Assembly (NCBI RefSeq): GCF_030813115.1
Contig: NZ_JAUSTY010000002.1
Location: 1-64,000 of the forward strand
Source: Bacillus horti
GTDB lineage: Bacteria; Bacillota; Bacilli; Caldalkalibacillales; JCM-10596
Direction of reading: 5' to 3'
DNA length: 64,000 nucleotides
In this document: one piece after another, positions 18,128 through 27,461 of the stretch
Layout: the number at the start of each line of letters is the position of its first letter
Numbering within the stretch: position 1 is the first letter of the stretch
Made by a program: the position numbers and the translations under genes
The notes under the pieces: model-generated
The model's input: only the letters and a program-made list of their open reading frames with translations
What the model was told of the DNA's origin: nothing
Database searches by the model: none

Positions 18128-18261
18128 ATTAAGAAGTAAAAACATGATTTTGTAAAAATAAGATGGACACAAGCCCTAGAATTTAGAGGTAGAACTGATA
18201 TAATTTTAGAGTAGACCTCATTTATCTAGTAAATGGGAGTAGAAATTAAGAGGGTGCTCAG

Positions 18262-19149
18262 ATGAAATCTTCAATCGACTCCTTTCTGCATTATTTAACC
18301 GTTGAAAAAGGACTAGCTCAAAATACTCTCCAATCCTATCGCAGAGATATTACCCACTTCGTGAGTGAGCTTGATCGGGCAGGTATTTCAAATTTTAATG
18401 AAACGAATCGACAGCATATCATGACCTACCTACTCTCCTTAAAAAAAGAAGGGAAAGCTACTTCGACTATATCCAGACATATATCCTCTATACGAGCTTT
18501 TTACCAGTACTTATTTCGAGATCAGCTTATTAAGCATGATCCTACGGTACATTTAGAAACCCCTAAGATAGAAAGGAGACTTCCTCAGGTTCTTTCTGCT
18601 ACAGAGGTAGAGGCGCTACTTGCTGCTCCTGAACATGCCCCAGCATTTGGCCAGAGAGATCGAGCAATGCTAGAAATTCTGTATGCTACAGGTATGCGTG
18701 TGTCAGAATTGACCTCACTGAATGTAGAGGATGTTCATTTACAGATGGAATTTGTGAAGTGCATGGGGAAGGGCTCCAAGGAAAGAATTATTCCGCTTGG
18801 TCAAATCGCTGTAAACGCCGTTGAAACGTACATGCTTTCTGGACGTGCTCAGCTATTACGGTCAAAAAAGGAAAAAGCGTTGTTTTTAAATCATCATGGT
18901 CGGAGATTAACACGTCAGGGCTTTTGGAAGATCATTAAGAAATACGCGAAGGAAGCGAATATCAAAAAAGAAATTAAGCCTCATACATTGCGGCACTCTT
19001 TCGCTACACATTTGCTTGAAAATGGCGCTGACTTAAGGTCGGTTCAAGAAATGCTTGGCCATGCCGACATTTCAACAACTCAAATTTATACACATGTCAC
19101 AAAAACTAGATTGAAGGATGTATACTCAAAAACTCATCCGAGAGCATAA
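18262..19149 (+). CDS. xerD: Site-specific tyrosine recombinase XerD
   Basis: 295-residue recombinase that, with XerC (CodV), resolves chromosome dimers at dif. The N-terminal SAM-like core-binding domain spans about 1-105. Catalytic residues are visible: Arg146, Lys170, His241, Arg244, His267 and the nucleophile Tyr276 (TTQIYTHV). Length and location before deoB (drm) match ripX/xerD of B. subtilis, so it is a housekeeping gene rather than a mobile-element integrase. It is read from its own leader with a small stem near 18218-18240. Confidence 0.96.
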   Translation: MKSSIDSFLHYLTVEKGLAQNTLQSYRRDITHFVSELDRAGISNFNETNRQHIMTYLLSLKKEGKATSTISRHISSIRAFYQYLFRDQLIKHDPTVHLETPKIERRLPQVLSATEVEALLAAPEHAPAFGQRDRAMLEILYATGMRVSELTSLNVEDVHLQMEFVKCMGKGSKERIIPLGQIAVNAVETYMLSGRAQLLRSKKEKALFLNHHGRRLTRQGFWKIIKKYAKEANIKKEIKPHTLRHSFATHLLENGADLRSVQEMLGHADISTTQIYTHVTKTRLKDVYSKTHPRA

Positions 19150-19218
19150 GGAAATAATGAGCAAATCTTAATGATAACATGACTTTATCAAAAAATACTC
19201 AAGTAGGAGACTGGATAA

Positions 19219-20421
19219 ATGACTACATATCCATTTAAAAGAATCTTTGTCGTTGTTATGGATAGTGTTGGCATTGGAGAGCTACCAGATGCTGCTGCCT
19301 TTAACGACGAAGGGGCGCATACGTTGGCTCACATTGCTGATAAAATGAATGGACTGAACGTACCTAACATGGAGAAGCTTGGATTAGGAAATATCTCAGC
19401 GATTCAGGGAGTTAAACAAACATCTGAAACACGTTCTGTTTATGGTAAAATGGCAGAGGCATCAGCTGGGAAGGATACGATGACAGGGCACTGGGAGCTT
19501 ATGGGGCTTCGCGTGGATGCGCCTTTTCGAACGTTTACGGATTCAGGCTTCCCGGACTTATTAATTCAAGAATTTGAAGAACGGACAGGCCGTAAGGTTA
19601 TCGGAAATAAGGCTGCCTCTGGTACAGAGATTCTAGACGAATTAGGGGAAGAGCATATAAACTCGGGTGCGTATATCGTGTATACGTCTGCGGACAGTGT
19701 CTTCCAAATTGCAGCTCATGAAGACGTGGTTCCTTTAGATGAGCTGTATAAGGCCTGTGAGGTGGCTAGAGAATTAACCTTACATGATCCATATACGTTA
19801 GGCAGAGTCATAGCAAGACCATTCGTTGGCAAGCCAGGAGAATTTGAGCGTACACCTAATCGGAGGGATTATGCCTTAAAGCCTTATCAGCCAACTGTCA
19901 TGAACGCCTTACAGGATAGTGGTTTTGATTCCATTGCTATCGGGAAGATTTCAGATATATTTGATGGTGAAGGTGTAACTAAATCCATTAAAACGAAGTC
20001 TAACATGGACGGAATGGATCAATTGATTAAGACAATGAAGGAGCCTTTTACAGGACTATGCTTTGTTAATTTGGTAGATTTTGATGCTTTATATGGTCAT
20101 CGAAGAAATCCAATAGGATATGGGAAAGCATTAGAAGAATTTGATCAAAGATTAACAGAAATGATGGCTTTATTATCAGAGGATGACCTGTTAGTTATAA
20201 CAGCAGATCATGGAAATGATCCTGTTCATCACGGCACAGATCATACTAGAGAGTATGTTCCTCTCCTGATCTGCTCTCCTTCATTTAATGAAGGTTTGGA
20301 GCTAGACGATAGAGAAACCTTTGCTGATTTAGGGGCAACCATCGCTGCTAACTTTAATGTCCAAGCCCCGGAGCATGGACGAAGCTTTTTACATTTATTA
20401 GAGCAAGTCAAGCAAAAGTAG
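19219..20421 (+). CDS. deoB: Phosphopentomutase
   Basis: 400-residue Mn-dependent alkaline-phosphatase-fold enzyme converting ribose 1-phosphate or deoxyribose 1-phosphate to the 5-phosphates. Metal and catalytic segments are [15 protein letters not shown], the phosphorylated-threonine region [27 protein letters not shown] and [20 protein letters not shown]. It heads the salvage operon deoB-punA-punA2-pdp: the phosphorylases release pentose 1-phosphate, which DeoB passes to central metabolism. Short gaps (16, 30 and -4 bases) in the operon support co-transcription. Confidence 0.97.
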   Translation: MTTYPFKRIFVVVMDSVGIGELPDAAAFNDEGAHTLAHIADKMNGLNVPNMEKLGLGNISAIQGVKQTSETRSVYGKMAEASAGKDTMTGHWELMGLRVDAPFRTFTDSGFPDLLIQEFEERTGRKVIGNKAASGTEILDELGEEHINSGAYIVYTSADSVFQIAAHEDVVPLDELYKACEVARELTLHDPYTLGRVIARPFVGKPGEFERTPNRRDYALKPYQPTVMNALQDSGFDSIAIGKISDIFDGEGVTKSIKTKSNMDGMDQLIKTMKEPFTGLCFVNLVDFDALYGHRRNPIGYGKALEEFDQRLTEMMALLSEDDLLVITADHGNDPVHHGTDHTREYVPLLICSPSFNEGLELDDRETFADLGATIAANFNVQAPEHGRSFLHLLEQVKQK

Positions 20422-20437
20422 TAGGGAGGAGAAACTA

Positions 20438-21286
20438 TTGAGTACCAATAAATCATACTCCGGAGCTTCATTAAGTGAAGCTCTTGAGCAAGCAACAGAA
20501 TACGTAAAATCACATAGCAAGGCTAAGCCAGAGATTGGTTTGATTTTAGGCTCTGGTTTAGGAGTTTTAGCGAATGAGATCGATCATCCAGTAAAGCTAC
20601 CGTTTGAGGGAATTCCTGGTTTTCCAGTTTCAACTGTAGAAGGACATGCGGGACAGCTTGTTCTTGGAGAGCTTGAAGGAAAACAAGTGATTGCCATGCA
20701 GGGGAGATTCCATTATTACGAAGGATATTCTCTAGAGCAAGTGACTATGCCTGTTCGATTGATGAAGCAGTTAGGTGTACGTACAGTCATTGTGACTAAT
20801 GCTGCTGGAGGAATTAATACCACGTTTCAAGCTGGAGATTTAATGCTCATTACGGATCATATTAATTTTACAGGTAGGAACCCTCTTATTGGCCCAAACG
20901 ACTCAGCTTATGGAGTTCGTTTCCCTGATATGTCACAGGCGTATACCCCTAGCCTTCAGCAGTTAGCTTTGAGTATTGCTGAACAGAATAAACTACAGCT
21001 TGTTCAAGGCGTTTATGCTGGAGTAGTAGGACCAAGCTATGAGACACCTGCTGAAATCAAGATGCTACGCAAGATGGGGGCAGATGCTGTAGGAATGTCT
21101 ACAGTGCCAGAGGTTATTATAGCAGGACATTCTAAGCTCGATGTGCTAGGAATTTCGTGCATTACCAACATGGCTTCAGGTATTTTAGATCAGCCGTTGT
21201 CACATGACGAGGTGATGGAAACGGCTGAAGTGGCAAAAGAATCGTTTTTAAAATTAGTTAGAGGAATTATTCATAACATGAAGTAA
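20438..21286 (+). CDS. punA: Purine nucleoside phosphorylase I (guanosine/inosine type)
   Basis: 282-residue trimeric-type phosphorylase that splits purine nucleosides with phosphate. The phosphate loop GSGLG (39-43), EGHAGQLVLG, GRFHYYEGY and NAAGG are present. The base-pocket residues match the 6-oxopurine-specific class: Glu202 (GPSYETPAE) and Asn244 (CITNMASG), equivalent to human PNP Glu201 and Asn243. Guanosine and inosine are therefore the likely substrates. It starts with TTG after GGGAGGAG. The next gene is a tandem paralogue with different pocket residues. Confidence 0.95.
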   Translation: MSTNKSYSGASLSEALEQATEYVKSHSKAKPEIGLILGSGLGVLANEIDHPVKLPFEGIPGFPVSTVEGHAGQLVLGELEGKQVIAMQGRFHYYEGYSLEQVTMPVRLMKQLGVRTVIVTNAAGGINTTFQAGDLMLITDHINFTGRNPLIGPNDSAYGVRFPDMSQAYTPSLQQLALSIAEQNKLQLVQGVYAGVVGPSYETPAEIKMLRKMGADAVGMSTVPEVIIAGHSKLDVLGISCITNMASGILDQPLSHDEVMETAEVAKESFLKLVRGIIHNMK

Positions 21287-21316
21287 GCACTTTAAGTGTG
21301 ATGAGGAGGATTAATT

Positions 21317-22144
21317 ATGGAACAACTACAAAAAATCAATGAGGCAGCGTCCTATATCAACGATAAAATCAGTGTGAAGCCAAGAGTAGCTTTAATTCTA
21401 GGCTCAGGCTTAGGAGACCTAGCTAATGAAATTGAACAGGCTATACAAATCCCTTATGAGGATATTCCCCACTTTCCAGTATCCACTGTAGAAGGTCATG
21501 CTGGTCAATTAGTTATCGGTGAATTAAATGGTCAAAATGTTGTAGCAATGCAAGGAAGATTCCATTACTACGAAGGGTACTCCATGCAGGATGTCGTGTT
21601 TCCTGTTTACGTTATGAAACAGCTCGGTGCCGAGCTGCTAGTCGTGACAAATGCATGTGGTGGAATGAACCGTAGCTTTGCTGCGGGAGATTTAATGCTC
21701 ATTACGGATCACATTAATTTTACAGGGGATAACCCTTTAATTGGACGTAATCATGCGGATCTAGGACCTCGTTTCCCTGATATGTCTCAAGCGTACACAC
21801 CGGAGCTTGTTCAATTTGCTGAAACTGTAGCTGCAGATTTAAATATCCAAGTACAGAAAGGCGTTTATGCTGGCATAAGTGGTCCAACGTATATGACTCC
21901 TGCTGAACTAACGATGTTAGCGAATCTAGGTGGTGATGCGGTGGGTATGTCTACTGTACCAGAGGTGATCGTTGCTAGTCATTGTGGACTAAAAGTACTA
22001 GGAATTTCCTGTGTAACAGATATGGCTATTGGCTCCGAGCTAGAGCCGTTGACTCATGAGCAGGTTGTGGCTGTGGCAAACCAGACAAAGCCAAAGTTTA
22101 TTCAGCTTGTGAAAGAATTGGTAAAGAGGGTTGAACTTACATGA
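21317..22144 (+). CDS. Second purine nucleoside phosphorylase with altered base pocket
   Basis: 275-residue paralogue of the preceding enzyme, clearly a tandem duplicate. The phosphate site (GSGLG, EGHAGQLV, GRFHYYEGY, TNACGG) is intact, so phosphorolysis should be retained. Both residues that read the purine differ: Met193 replaces the Glu (GPTYMTPAE) and Asp235 replaces the Asn (CVTDMAIG). In human PNP the Asn-to-Asp change shifts preference toward 6-aminopurines, and MTAP has a natural Asp at this site. A role on adenosine or another 6-amino nucleoside is therefore inferred. A good GAGGAGG precedes ATG, and its end overlaps pdp by four bases. Confidence 0.92.
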   Translation: MEQLQKINEAASYINDKISVKPRVALILGSGLGDLANEIEQAIQIPYEDIPHFPVSTVEGHAGQLVIGELNGQNVVAMQGRFHYYEGYSMQDVVFPVYVMKQLGAELLVVTNACGGMNRSFAAGDLMLITDHINFTGDNPLIGRNHADLGPRFPDMSQAYTPELVQFAETVAADLNIQVQKGVYAGISGPTYMTPAELTMLANLGGDAVGMSTVPEVIVASHCGLKVLGISCVTDMAIGSELEPLTHEQVVAVANQTKPKFIQLVKELVKRVELT

Positions 22145-23442
22145 GAATGTCTGATTTAATCCTGAAAAAAAGAAATGGGGCTTCATTAACTCAACAGGAA
22201 ATTGAGTATGTCGTAAACGGCTATACAGGGGAGCAAATCCCTGATTACCAGATTTCAGCTTTGCTCATGGCCATTTATTATAAAGGAATGAGCACACAAG
22301 AGGTTTCTGACTTAACGATGTCTATGGTTCACTCAGGGGATACGATTGATTTGTCCAAGGTGCATGGGATGAAGGTAGACAAGCATTCTACTGGAGGGGT
22401 TGGAGATAAGGTGTCCTTAATCGTAGCCCCTCTAGTAGCTGCCGTAGGTGTGCCTGTAGCTAAAATGTCTGGGAGAGGCTTAGGACATACAGGTGGGACA
22501 ATTGACAAACTGGAGGCCATTGAAGGCTTCTCAGTGGAGTTAACTAGAGAAGAGTTTTTTGAACAGGTGAATACGAAGAAGCTAGCGATTATTGGACAAA
22601 GTGGACGTTTAACTCCTGCTGATAAAAAGCTGTACGCTCTTCGTGACGTAACAGCAACGGTGGACAGTATCCCCTTGATTGCAAGCTCGATCATGAGTAA
22701 AAAAATTGCTTCAGGAGCAGATGCGATCGTATTAGATGTAAAGACAGGCTCTGGAGCATTTATGAAGTCTCTAGATGGAGCGAAGGATCTAGCTCAAACG
22801 ATGGTTCAAATCGGGAAGTCCTTAGGTAGAAAAACAATCGCAATTATCAGTGATATGAACCAACCATTAGGCTATGAGATTGGGAATGCCAATGAAATTA
22901 AAGAAGCGATTGAGGTACTACAAGGAAAGAGGGTAGAGGATCTCAGAGAGGTATCCTTATCTATAGCCGCTCATATGGCTGTGTTAGGTGGGGTATATGA
23001 GCAATTTGAAGAGGCTTATAAACAGCTAGAGCATATCCTAGATTCAGGAGAAGCTCTAGAAACCTTCAAATCGTTTGTGGATGCTCAGGGAGGAAATGTA
23101 GAGCAAATCATTGATCCAGCAAAGCTACCCAAAGCGAAATTCCAAATCGAGATTACTTCTGACGCAGAGGGCTACGTTGAGAAGCTGGAAGCAGAACCCG
23201 TTGGTGTTGCTGCTATGCTTCTAGGCGCGGGGAGAAAAACGAAGGATGATCAAATTGACCATTCCGTTGGCATTACCTTAAAGAAAAAAATAGGGGACTA
23301 TGTTCAGAAAGGTGATGTGCTAGCGATCTTCCATAGTAACACAGAGGATGTCAAAGCTAGTATTGATAGCTTTAAGGGAGCTATTTCATTGACAGCACAG
23401 AAGATTGATTCCACTCCTATGATCTACGAAACAATTGAGTGA
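22141..23442 (+). CDS. pdp: Pyrimidine-nucleoside phosphorylase
   Basis: 433-residue homodimeric enzyme that phosphorolyses uridine, thymidine and deoxyuridine. Signature segments are KVDKHSTGGVGDKVSLI, SGRGLGHTGGTIDKLEA, YALRDVTATVDSIPLIASS and VLDVKTGSGAF, which hold the phosphate and potassium sites. It overlaps punA2 by ATGA, giving tight coupling, and completes a set able to degrade purine and pyrimidine nucleosides to bases and pentose 1-phosphate for DeoB. Length is normal for the family. Confidence 0.97.
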   Translation: MRMSDLILKKRNGASLTQQEIEYVVNGYTGEQIPDYQISALLMAIYYKGMSTQEVSDLTMSMVHSGDTIDLSKVHGMKVDKHSTGGVGDKVSLIVAPLVAAVGVPVAKMSGRGLGHTGGTIDKLEAIEGFSVELTREEFFEQVNTKKLAIIGQSGRLTPADKKLYALRDVTATVDSIPLIASSIMSKKIASGADAIVLDVKTGSGAFMKSLDGAKDLAQTMVQIGKSLGRKTIAIISDMNQPLGYEIGNANEIKEAIEVLQGKRVEDLREVSLSIAAHMAVLGGVYEQFEEAYKQLEHILDSGEALETFKSFVDAQGGNVEQIIDPAKLPKAKFQIEITSDAEGYVEKLEAEPVGVAAMLLGAGRKTKDDQIDHSVGITLKKKIGDYVQKGDVLAIFHSNTEDVKASIDSFKGAISLTAQKIDSTPMIYETIE

Positions 23443-24197
23443 GCCTTGTGAGTAGTTTTATGTGGTGGGAGCTAATCTTTGTCATTGGAATCTTCATCAT
23501 TGGTAGCTTTGTCCAAGGAGCAAGTGGCTTTGGTTTTGGTTTAGTTGCCATGGGAATGCTCCCTATTATGTTTAGCTTGAAGGATAGCACGTTGCTTGTG
23601 ATGTCCCTAACCCTCATCCTCTCTCTCAACATACTCTCTAAAATATATAAGTATATCGAGTGGAGGAGCCTCTTTATCATTTTGAGTGGAGCGTTTGTTG
23701 GGAGACTAATGGCATTCTTTTTCCTCACTACTTATGGAGAAATGGACTTTCTGAAAAAATGGCTTGGTGTATTTCTTGTTCTGTTGGTTCTTTATTTATT
23801 CTTTAAGAAGGATCGTCAAGTATCTGAGGTATGGATGAAGCCTATTGTTCCTGTTTTACTAGGGTCCTTAGGAGGCTTTATAGGAGGAGTTTTTGCTGTA
23901 GGAGGCCCATTTTTTGTCTTTTATTTTTTGCTACTCTACCAGGATAAGCGAAAATATAATGCAAATCTCCAGGCAACGTTTTTCCTAACTAGCTTATTTA
24001 CGTTAATCCTGCACGGAAGTCATGGAGATATTAATACAAGCTTCTATCTGTACTTTATAGTTGGGATAGGGAGTGTTTTTCTTGGTTCAACTCTAGGGCT
24101 TAAATGGTTCGATAGATTGCCCCAAGCATTAATAAAAAAGCTAGCGATGAGTCTTGTACTCCTGGCGGCTCTAAATTTAATATTGTTTAATAGTTGA
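23439..24197 (+). CDS. TauE/SafE family membrane transporter
   Basis: 252-residue polytopic membrane protein with about eight helices and the family motif IGSFVQGASGFGFGLVAMG at the N-terminus, repeated more loosely as LGGFIGGVFAVGGPFFVFY in the second half. TauE/SafE proteins move sulfite, sulfoacetate, taurine-related or other organic anions. It starts with GTG overlapping the pdp stop codon and has no clear ribosome binding site, so it is translationally coupled to the nucleoside operon. Substrate is unknown; export of a salvage by-product would be speculation. Confidence 0.85.
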   Translation: MSLVSSFMWWELIFVIGIFIIGSFVQGASGFGFGLVAMGMLPIMFSLKDSTLLVMSLTLILSLNILSKIYKYIEWRSLFIILSGAFVGRLMAFFFLTTYGEMDFLKKWLGVFLVLLVLYLFFKKDRQVSEVWMKPIVPVLLGSLGGFIGGVFAVGGPFFVFYFLLLYQDKRKYNANLQATFFLTSLFTLILHGSHGDINTSFYLYFIVGIGSVFLGSTLGLKWFDRLPQALIKKLAMSLVLLAALNLILFNS

Positions 24198-24252
24198 TCA
24201 TGTAGTTATCTTTTCCAAGCTGTCTACACAGGAAATGGTTGACTGAGATATG

Positions 24253-24284
24253 AAAGCAGGCTTATTAGAGAGCCTGCTTTTTTT
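24253..24284 (+). terminator. Terminator of the nucleoside salvage operon
   Basis: AAAGCAGGCT and AGCCTGCTTT form a perfect 10-base stem with an 8-base loop, followed by seven T. Confidence 0.93.
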
Positions 24285-24301
24285 GTGCAAAAAATATTAA
24301 G

Positions 24302-24331
24302 GAATAATTTACTAAATATTGGACGAAAATA
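24302..24331 (+). promoter_or_regulatory. Possible sigma-F type promoter of dacF
   Basis: GAATA (24302-24306), 15 bases, then GACGAAAATA (24322-24331) matches the forespore sigma-F consensus GYWTA-N15/16-GGNRANANTN at all but one position in each box. dacF is sigma-F controlled in B. subtilis. Degenerate consensus makes this tentative. Confidence 0.4.
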
Positions 24332-24356
24332 GATATTAAAAGAATGGAGGGAGTTT

Positions 24357-25559
24357 ATGGTTAAAAGGATAGCTCAAATCATGTCATTAACTTTATTACT
24401 TCAATGTTATGCGTTTTCTGTAACTAGCCATGCCGCTGAACCTGAACTACAGCTTACGCCAGAAGCCAAGGCAGCTATTTTAATGGATATGGATACAGGA
24501 ACTATTTTGTATGAAAAAGAGAGTGATAAGCAGCTGGCACCTGCAAGTATAACTAAGGTCATGACCATGATTCTAATTATGGAAGCTATAGATAGCGGTA
24601 AGCTGACCTGGGACGAAAAAGTAAGGACAAGTGAAAGAGCCGCATCTATGGGAGGTTCGCAGATTTTCCTTGAGATTGGAGAGGAAATGACCGTTGAGGA
24701 TATGATGAAGGGGATTGCTATTGCGTCTGGGAATGATGCTACAGTAGCTATGGCCGAACATATCGCTGGTTCTGAGGAAAACTTCGTGAAAATGATGAAC
24801 GAAAAAGCTGGGCAGCTAGGGATGAAAAATACGAACTTTGCGAATACGAATGGTTTGCCATCTCCTAATCACTACAGTAGTGCAAAGGATGTGGCCCTCA
24901 TGTCAAGGGAACTACTTAAGCATGAGGAAATTACTAAATTCACGTCTATTTATGAGGACTATTTGCGCAAGGATTCTGCTAAGCCGTTTTGGCTTGTGAA
25001 CACAAATCGTTTAGTTAAATTTTATGATGGTGTAGATGGTCTGAAAACAGGCTTTACTCAGGAGTCAAAGTATTGTTTAACAGCGACGGCAAAGCGCGGA
25101 AACCTGAGAGTAATCGCCGTGGTAATGGGAACGCCAACTCCAAAGGAGCGCAACCAAAACATCACAAGCATGTTAAATTACGCTTTTAGCCAGTATGAAT
25201 CACATCCCATTTATGAAAAAGGAGACTTTCTTCGTCAGGTGAAGATCGACAAAGGAGAAGAGTCTACTCTACAAATGGTCGTACCTCATCAGATCAGTGT
25301 TTTAGCGAAAAAAGGAGAATCAGTTGATTTGTATCGCCCGTCTATTCATCATGTCGAGGGACTTAATGCTCCGATTAAAAAGGGAGATGTTATTGGTCAT
25401 GTAACAATCACTAAAAATGGCGAAACGGTAGCAGAAATTGATATTCCAGCTCAGGAGGATTTAGAGAAAGCCAGTTTCTGGACCATTTTTAAACGGACAA
25501 CAAAAACATTATTTGGTTTTTCGAGCAAGACTGACAAGGATGTAGATCATAGTATCTAA
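24357..25559 (+). CDS. dacF: Sporulation D-alanyl-D-alanine carboxypeptidase DacF
   Basis: 400-residue penicillin-binding protein (class C, type 5). A signal peptide ends near SHA (24-26). The serine-peptidase motifs are Ser64-Lys67 (SITK), SGN at 124-126 and KTG in [12 protein letters not shown]-terminal beta domain and an amphipathic tail likely attach it to the membrane. It trims the terminal D-Ala of peptidoglycan and in B. subtilis helps set spore cortex cross-linking from the forespore side. Position directly before spoIIAA-AB-sigF matches B. subtilis and separates it from dacA and dacB. Confidence 0.93.
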   Translation: MVKRIAQIMSLTLLLQCYAFSVTSHAAEPELQLTPEAKAAILMDMDTGTILYEKESDKQLAPASITKVMTMILIMEAIDSGKLTWDEKVRTSERAASMGGSQIFLEIGEEMTVEDMMKGIAIASGNDATVAMAEHIAGSEENFVKMMNEKAGQLGMKNTNFANTNGLPSPNHYSSAKDVALMSRELLKHEEITKFTSIYEDYLRKDSAKPFWLVNTNRLVKFYDGVDGLKTGFTQESKYCLTATAKRGNLRVIAVVMGTPTPKERNQNITSMLNYAFSQYESHPIYEKGDFLRQVKIDKGEESTLQMVVPHQISVLAKKGESVDLYRPSIHHVEGLNAPIKKGDVIGHVTITKNGETVAEIDIPAQEDLEKASFWTIFKRTTKTLFGFSSKTDKDVDHSI

Positions 25560-25595
25560 ACTATGGGGCAAATGAAGGAATAATAGATCGACTTT

Positions 25596-25630
25596 TGACA
25601 GGAACTAGCGAGTTATTTCTAGTTTTGTCA
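25596..25630. promoter_or_regulatory. Inverted repeat with Spo0A-box-like arms before spoIIAA
   Basis: TGACAGGAACTAG (25596-25608) pairs with CTAGTTTTGTCA (25619-25630). Each arm resembles a 0A box: CTGTCAAA on the reverse strand and TTGTCAGT at 25625-25632 on the forward strand, against consensus TTGTCRAA. Phosphorylated Spo0A activates spoIIA in B. subtilis from such boxes near the -35. Confidence 0.4.
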
Positions 25631-25634
25631 GTGG

Positions 25635-25664
25635 GAAGGAATCCGGACTTCTTCTGTAGAATGA
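25635..25664 (+). promoter_or_regulatory. Sigma-H promoter of the spoIIA operon
   Basis: GAAGGAATC (25635-25643), 12 bases, then GTAGAATGA (25656-25664) matches the sigma-H consensus RNAGGAWWW-N11/12-RNNGAATWW at eight of nine positions in each box. spoIIA is the classic sigma-H/Spo0A-dependent operon, so the location supports the call. Confidence 0.75.
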
Positions 25665-25696
25665 TGTTTCTATCAAGAAGAAGGAGGAGAAATGTC

Positions 25697-26050
25697 TTGA
25701 GTTTACAGATTGATCTATCCAAACATAGTGATGTGCTCATAGTGAGATTAGTAGGAGAGCTAGATCATCATACTGCCGATTCTGTAAGAGAACAGGTTGA
25801 ACAGAAAATAGAATATGAAGGTGTTCGGCATATTCTATTAAACCTTGAAGACCTTTCTTTTATGGATAGCTCTGGTTTAGGAGTTATCCTTGGGCGATAC
25901 AAGCACATTACTCAGCTCGGTGGCAAAATGATTATTTGTGCCATTTCTCCAAGTATCTATCGCTTATTTGAAATGTCTGGTCTGTTTAAGATTCTTAAGA
26001 TCGTAGATTCCGAGGAGCAAGCCTTAGAGTATCTGGGGGTGGCATCATGA
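25697..26050 (+). CDS. spoIIAA: Anti-sigma-F factor antagonist
   Basis: 117-residue STAS-domain protein. Ser58 in [16 protein letters not shown] is the residue phosphorylated by SpoIIAB; dephosphorylation by SpoIIE lets SpoIIAA displace sigma-F from SpoIIAB. The start is the TTG at 25697, preceded by AAGGAGGAG; an in-frame upstream start would add an Arg-rich tail with no parallel in the family. It is followed with a four-base overlap by spoIIAB. Confidence 0.97.
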   Translation: MSLQIDLSKHSDVLIVRLVGELDHHTADSVREQVEQKIEYEGVRHILLNLEDLSFMDSSGLGVILGRYKHITQLGGKMIICAISPSIYRLFEMSGLFKILKIVDSEEQALEYLGVAS

Positions 26051-26490
26051 GTAAAAATGTGATGGAACTCAGATTCTCAGCTAAAAGTGAAAATGAAGCG
26101 TTTGCTAGGGTGACTGTAGCGTCGTTTGTCTCTCAGCTTGATCCTACGATGGAGGAGCTGACTGATATAAAGACAGTAGTTTCTGAAGCTGTCACAAATG
26201 CGATTATACATGGCTATGAAGAGAATGAAGAAGGTATGATTTACATCAGTACGGTGCTAGATAAAAACGTGATTTCGATTGTCATTAAGGACGAAGGCCA
26301 GGGTATAGAGGATATTGATTTGGCTAGACAGCCTTTGTACACAACAAAGCCCGAGATGGAACGTTCAGGTATGGGATTTACCATTATGGAAAATTTCATG
26401 GATTCTGTTGAAATTGTAACAGGCAAAGAAAAAGGAACAACAATAAAACTAACTAAGAAATTAACCACGAATGAAGCCTTAATTAATTAA
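26047..26490 (+). CDS. spoIIAB: Anti-sigma-F factor and serine kinase
   Basis: 147-residue GHKL-fold kinase. The N box ([17 protein letters not shown]), the G1 box ([10 protein letters not shown]) and the G2/lid ([16 protein letters not shown]) are all present. It holds sigma-F inactive in the predivisional cell and mother cell and phosphorylates SpoIIAA. It overlaps spoIIAA by four bases and is followed 11 bases later by sigF, matching the canonical operon. Confidence 0.97.
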   Translation: MSKNVMELRFSAKSENEAFARVTVASFVSQLDPTMEELTDIKTVVSEAVTNAIIHGYEENEEGMIYISTVLDKNVISIVIKDEGQGIEDIDLARQPLYTTKPEMERSGMGFTIMENFMDSVEIVTGKEKGTTIKLTKKLTTNEALIN

Positions 26491-26501
26491 GGAGAATGCC
26501 A

Positions 26502-27272
26502 ATGGACGTGGATGTTAAGCAAAATAAAAAGACGAAAGCCTATTTAGATGACAAAGAGGTTAAGACTCTCATTTCTCAGAGTCAGAACGGGGACAATGAG
26601 GCTAGAGATAAGCTTGTAGAGAGTAATATTCGTTTAGTTTGGTCTGTTGTCCAACGATTTTTGAATCGTGGCTATGAAGCTGACGATCTGTTTCAGATTG
26701 GCTGTATTGGCTTACTTAAATCAATCGATAAGTTTGATTTAAGCTATGATGTTAAATTCTCAACATATGCTGTACCTATGATTATCGGGGAAATTCAACG
26801 CTTCCTTAGAGATGATGGAGCTGTAAAAGTCAGCCGATCGTTGAAGGAGTTAGCCAATCGCATTAGGCGTGTTAAGGATGATTTATCTAAATCATTAGGT
26901 AGACAACCAAAAGTTAGTGAAATAGCAGAAGCCTTAGATATTACCGTTGAGGAGGTTGTTTTTGCCCAAGATGCTATGAGAGCTCCTTCCTCTATTCATG
27001 AAACAGTCTATGAAAATGACGGTGATCCTATTACCCTGCTAGATCAGATTTCTGATGATCAAGAGCTAAAATGGTTTGACAAATTTGCTTTGAAGGAAGC
27101 GATTACAACGTTATCAGAAAGAGAACGACTGATTGTTTATCTGAGATATTTTAAGGATCAAACACAATCAGAAGTGGCCGAGCGATTAGGTATTTCACAG
27201 GTACAGGTATCAAGGCTTGAGAAGAGAATTCTACAACATATTAAAGAAGAAATGAATGAATCAAATCAGTAA
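26502..27272 (+). CDS. sigF: Forespore RNA polymerase sigma factor SigF
   Basis: 256-residue sigma-70 family factor. Region 2 shows NIRLVWSVVQRFLNRG, DLFQIGCIGLLKSIDKFD and STYAVPMIIGEIQRFLRDDG; region 4 shows LSERERLIVYLRYF and QSEVAERLGISQVQVSRLE. It is the first forespore-specific sigma factor, released from SpoIIAB by SpoIIAA. The ATG at 26502 is 7 bases after AAGGAGA; an ATG at 26496 is too close. A long wobble-rich terminator follows. Confidence 0.97.
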   Translation: MDVDVKQNKKTKAYLDDKEVKTLISQSQNGDNEARDKLVESNIRLVWSVVQRFLNRGYEADDLFQIGCIGLLKSIDKFDLSYDVKFSTYAVPMIIGEIQRFLRDDGAVKVSRSLKELANRIRRVKDDLSKSLGRQPKVSEIAEALDITVEEVVFAQDAMRAPSSIHETVYENDGDPITLLDQISDDQELKWFDKFALKEAITTLSERERLIVYLRYFKDQTQSEVAERLGISQVQVSRLEKRILQHIKEEMNESNQ

Positions 27273-27280
27273 AATGAACA

Positions 27281-27334
27281 AAAGTCTTTTTTTACCGATG
27301 ATGAGCATAATCAGCGTAGAAAAGGGCTTTTTTT
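27281..27334 (+). terminator. Terminator after sigF
   Basis: Bases 27281-27295 pair with 27316-27330 over 15 positions including several G-T pairs, and end in a run of T. Confidence 0.75.
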
Positions 27335-27461
27335 ATTGGTCAAATTGACCTCTTTATTAATCACCGTCATTTATACATGTATCCTTTCTCATTAGCAAAT
27401 ACTAGTGCTACATCTAAAAGTTTGGCATTCATTTTTCCAATAGAGAATTGGAGTGTAGGAA

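Noticed and set aside
18262-19149. Tyrosine recombinase as a sign of an integrated mobile element
   Set aside because: Its length, catalytic residues and position between yqzK and deoB identify housekeeping XerD; no attachment-site repeats or phage genes are nearby.
25595-25696. N-terminal extension of SpoIIAA with an Arg-rich segment
   Set aside because: The TTG at 25697 has AAGGAGGAG at good spacing and restores the exact family length and Ser58 position; the extension also covers the sigma-H promoter.
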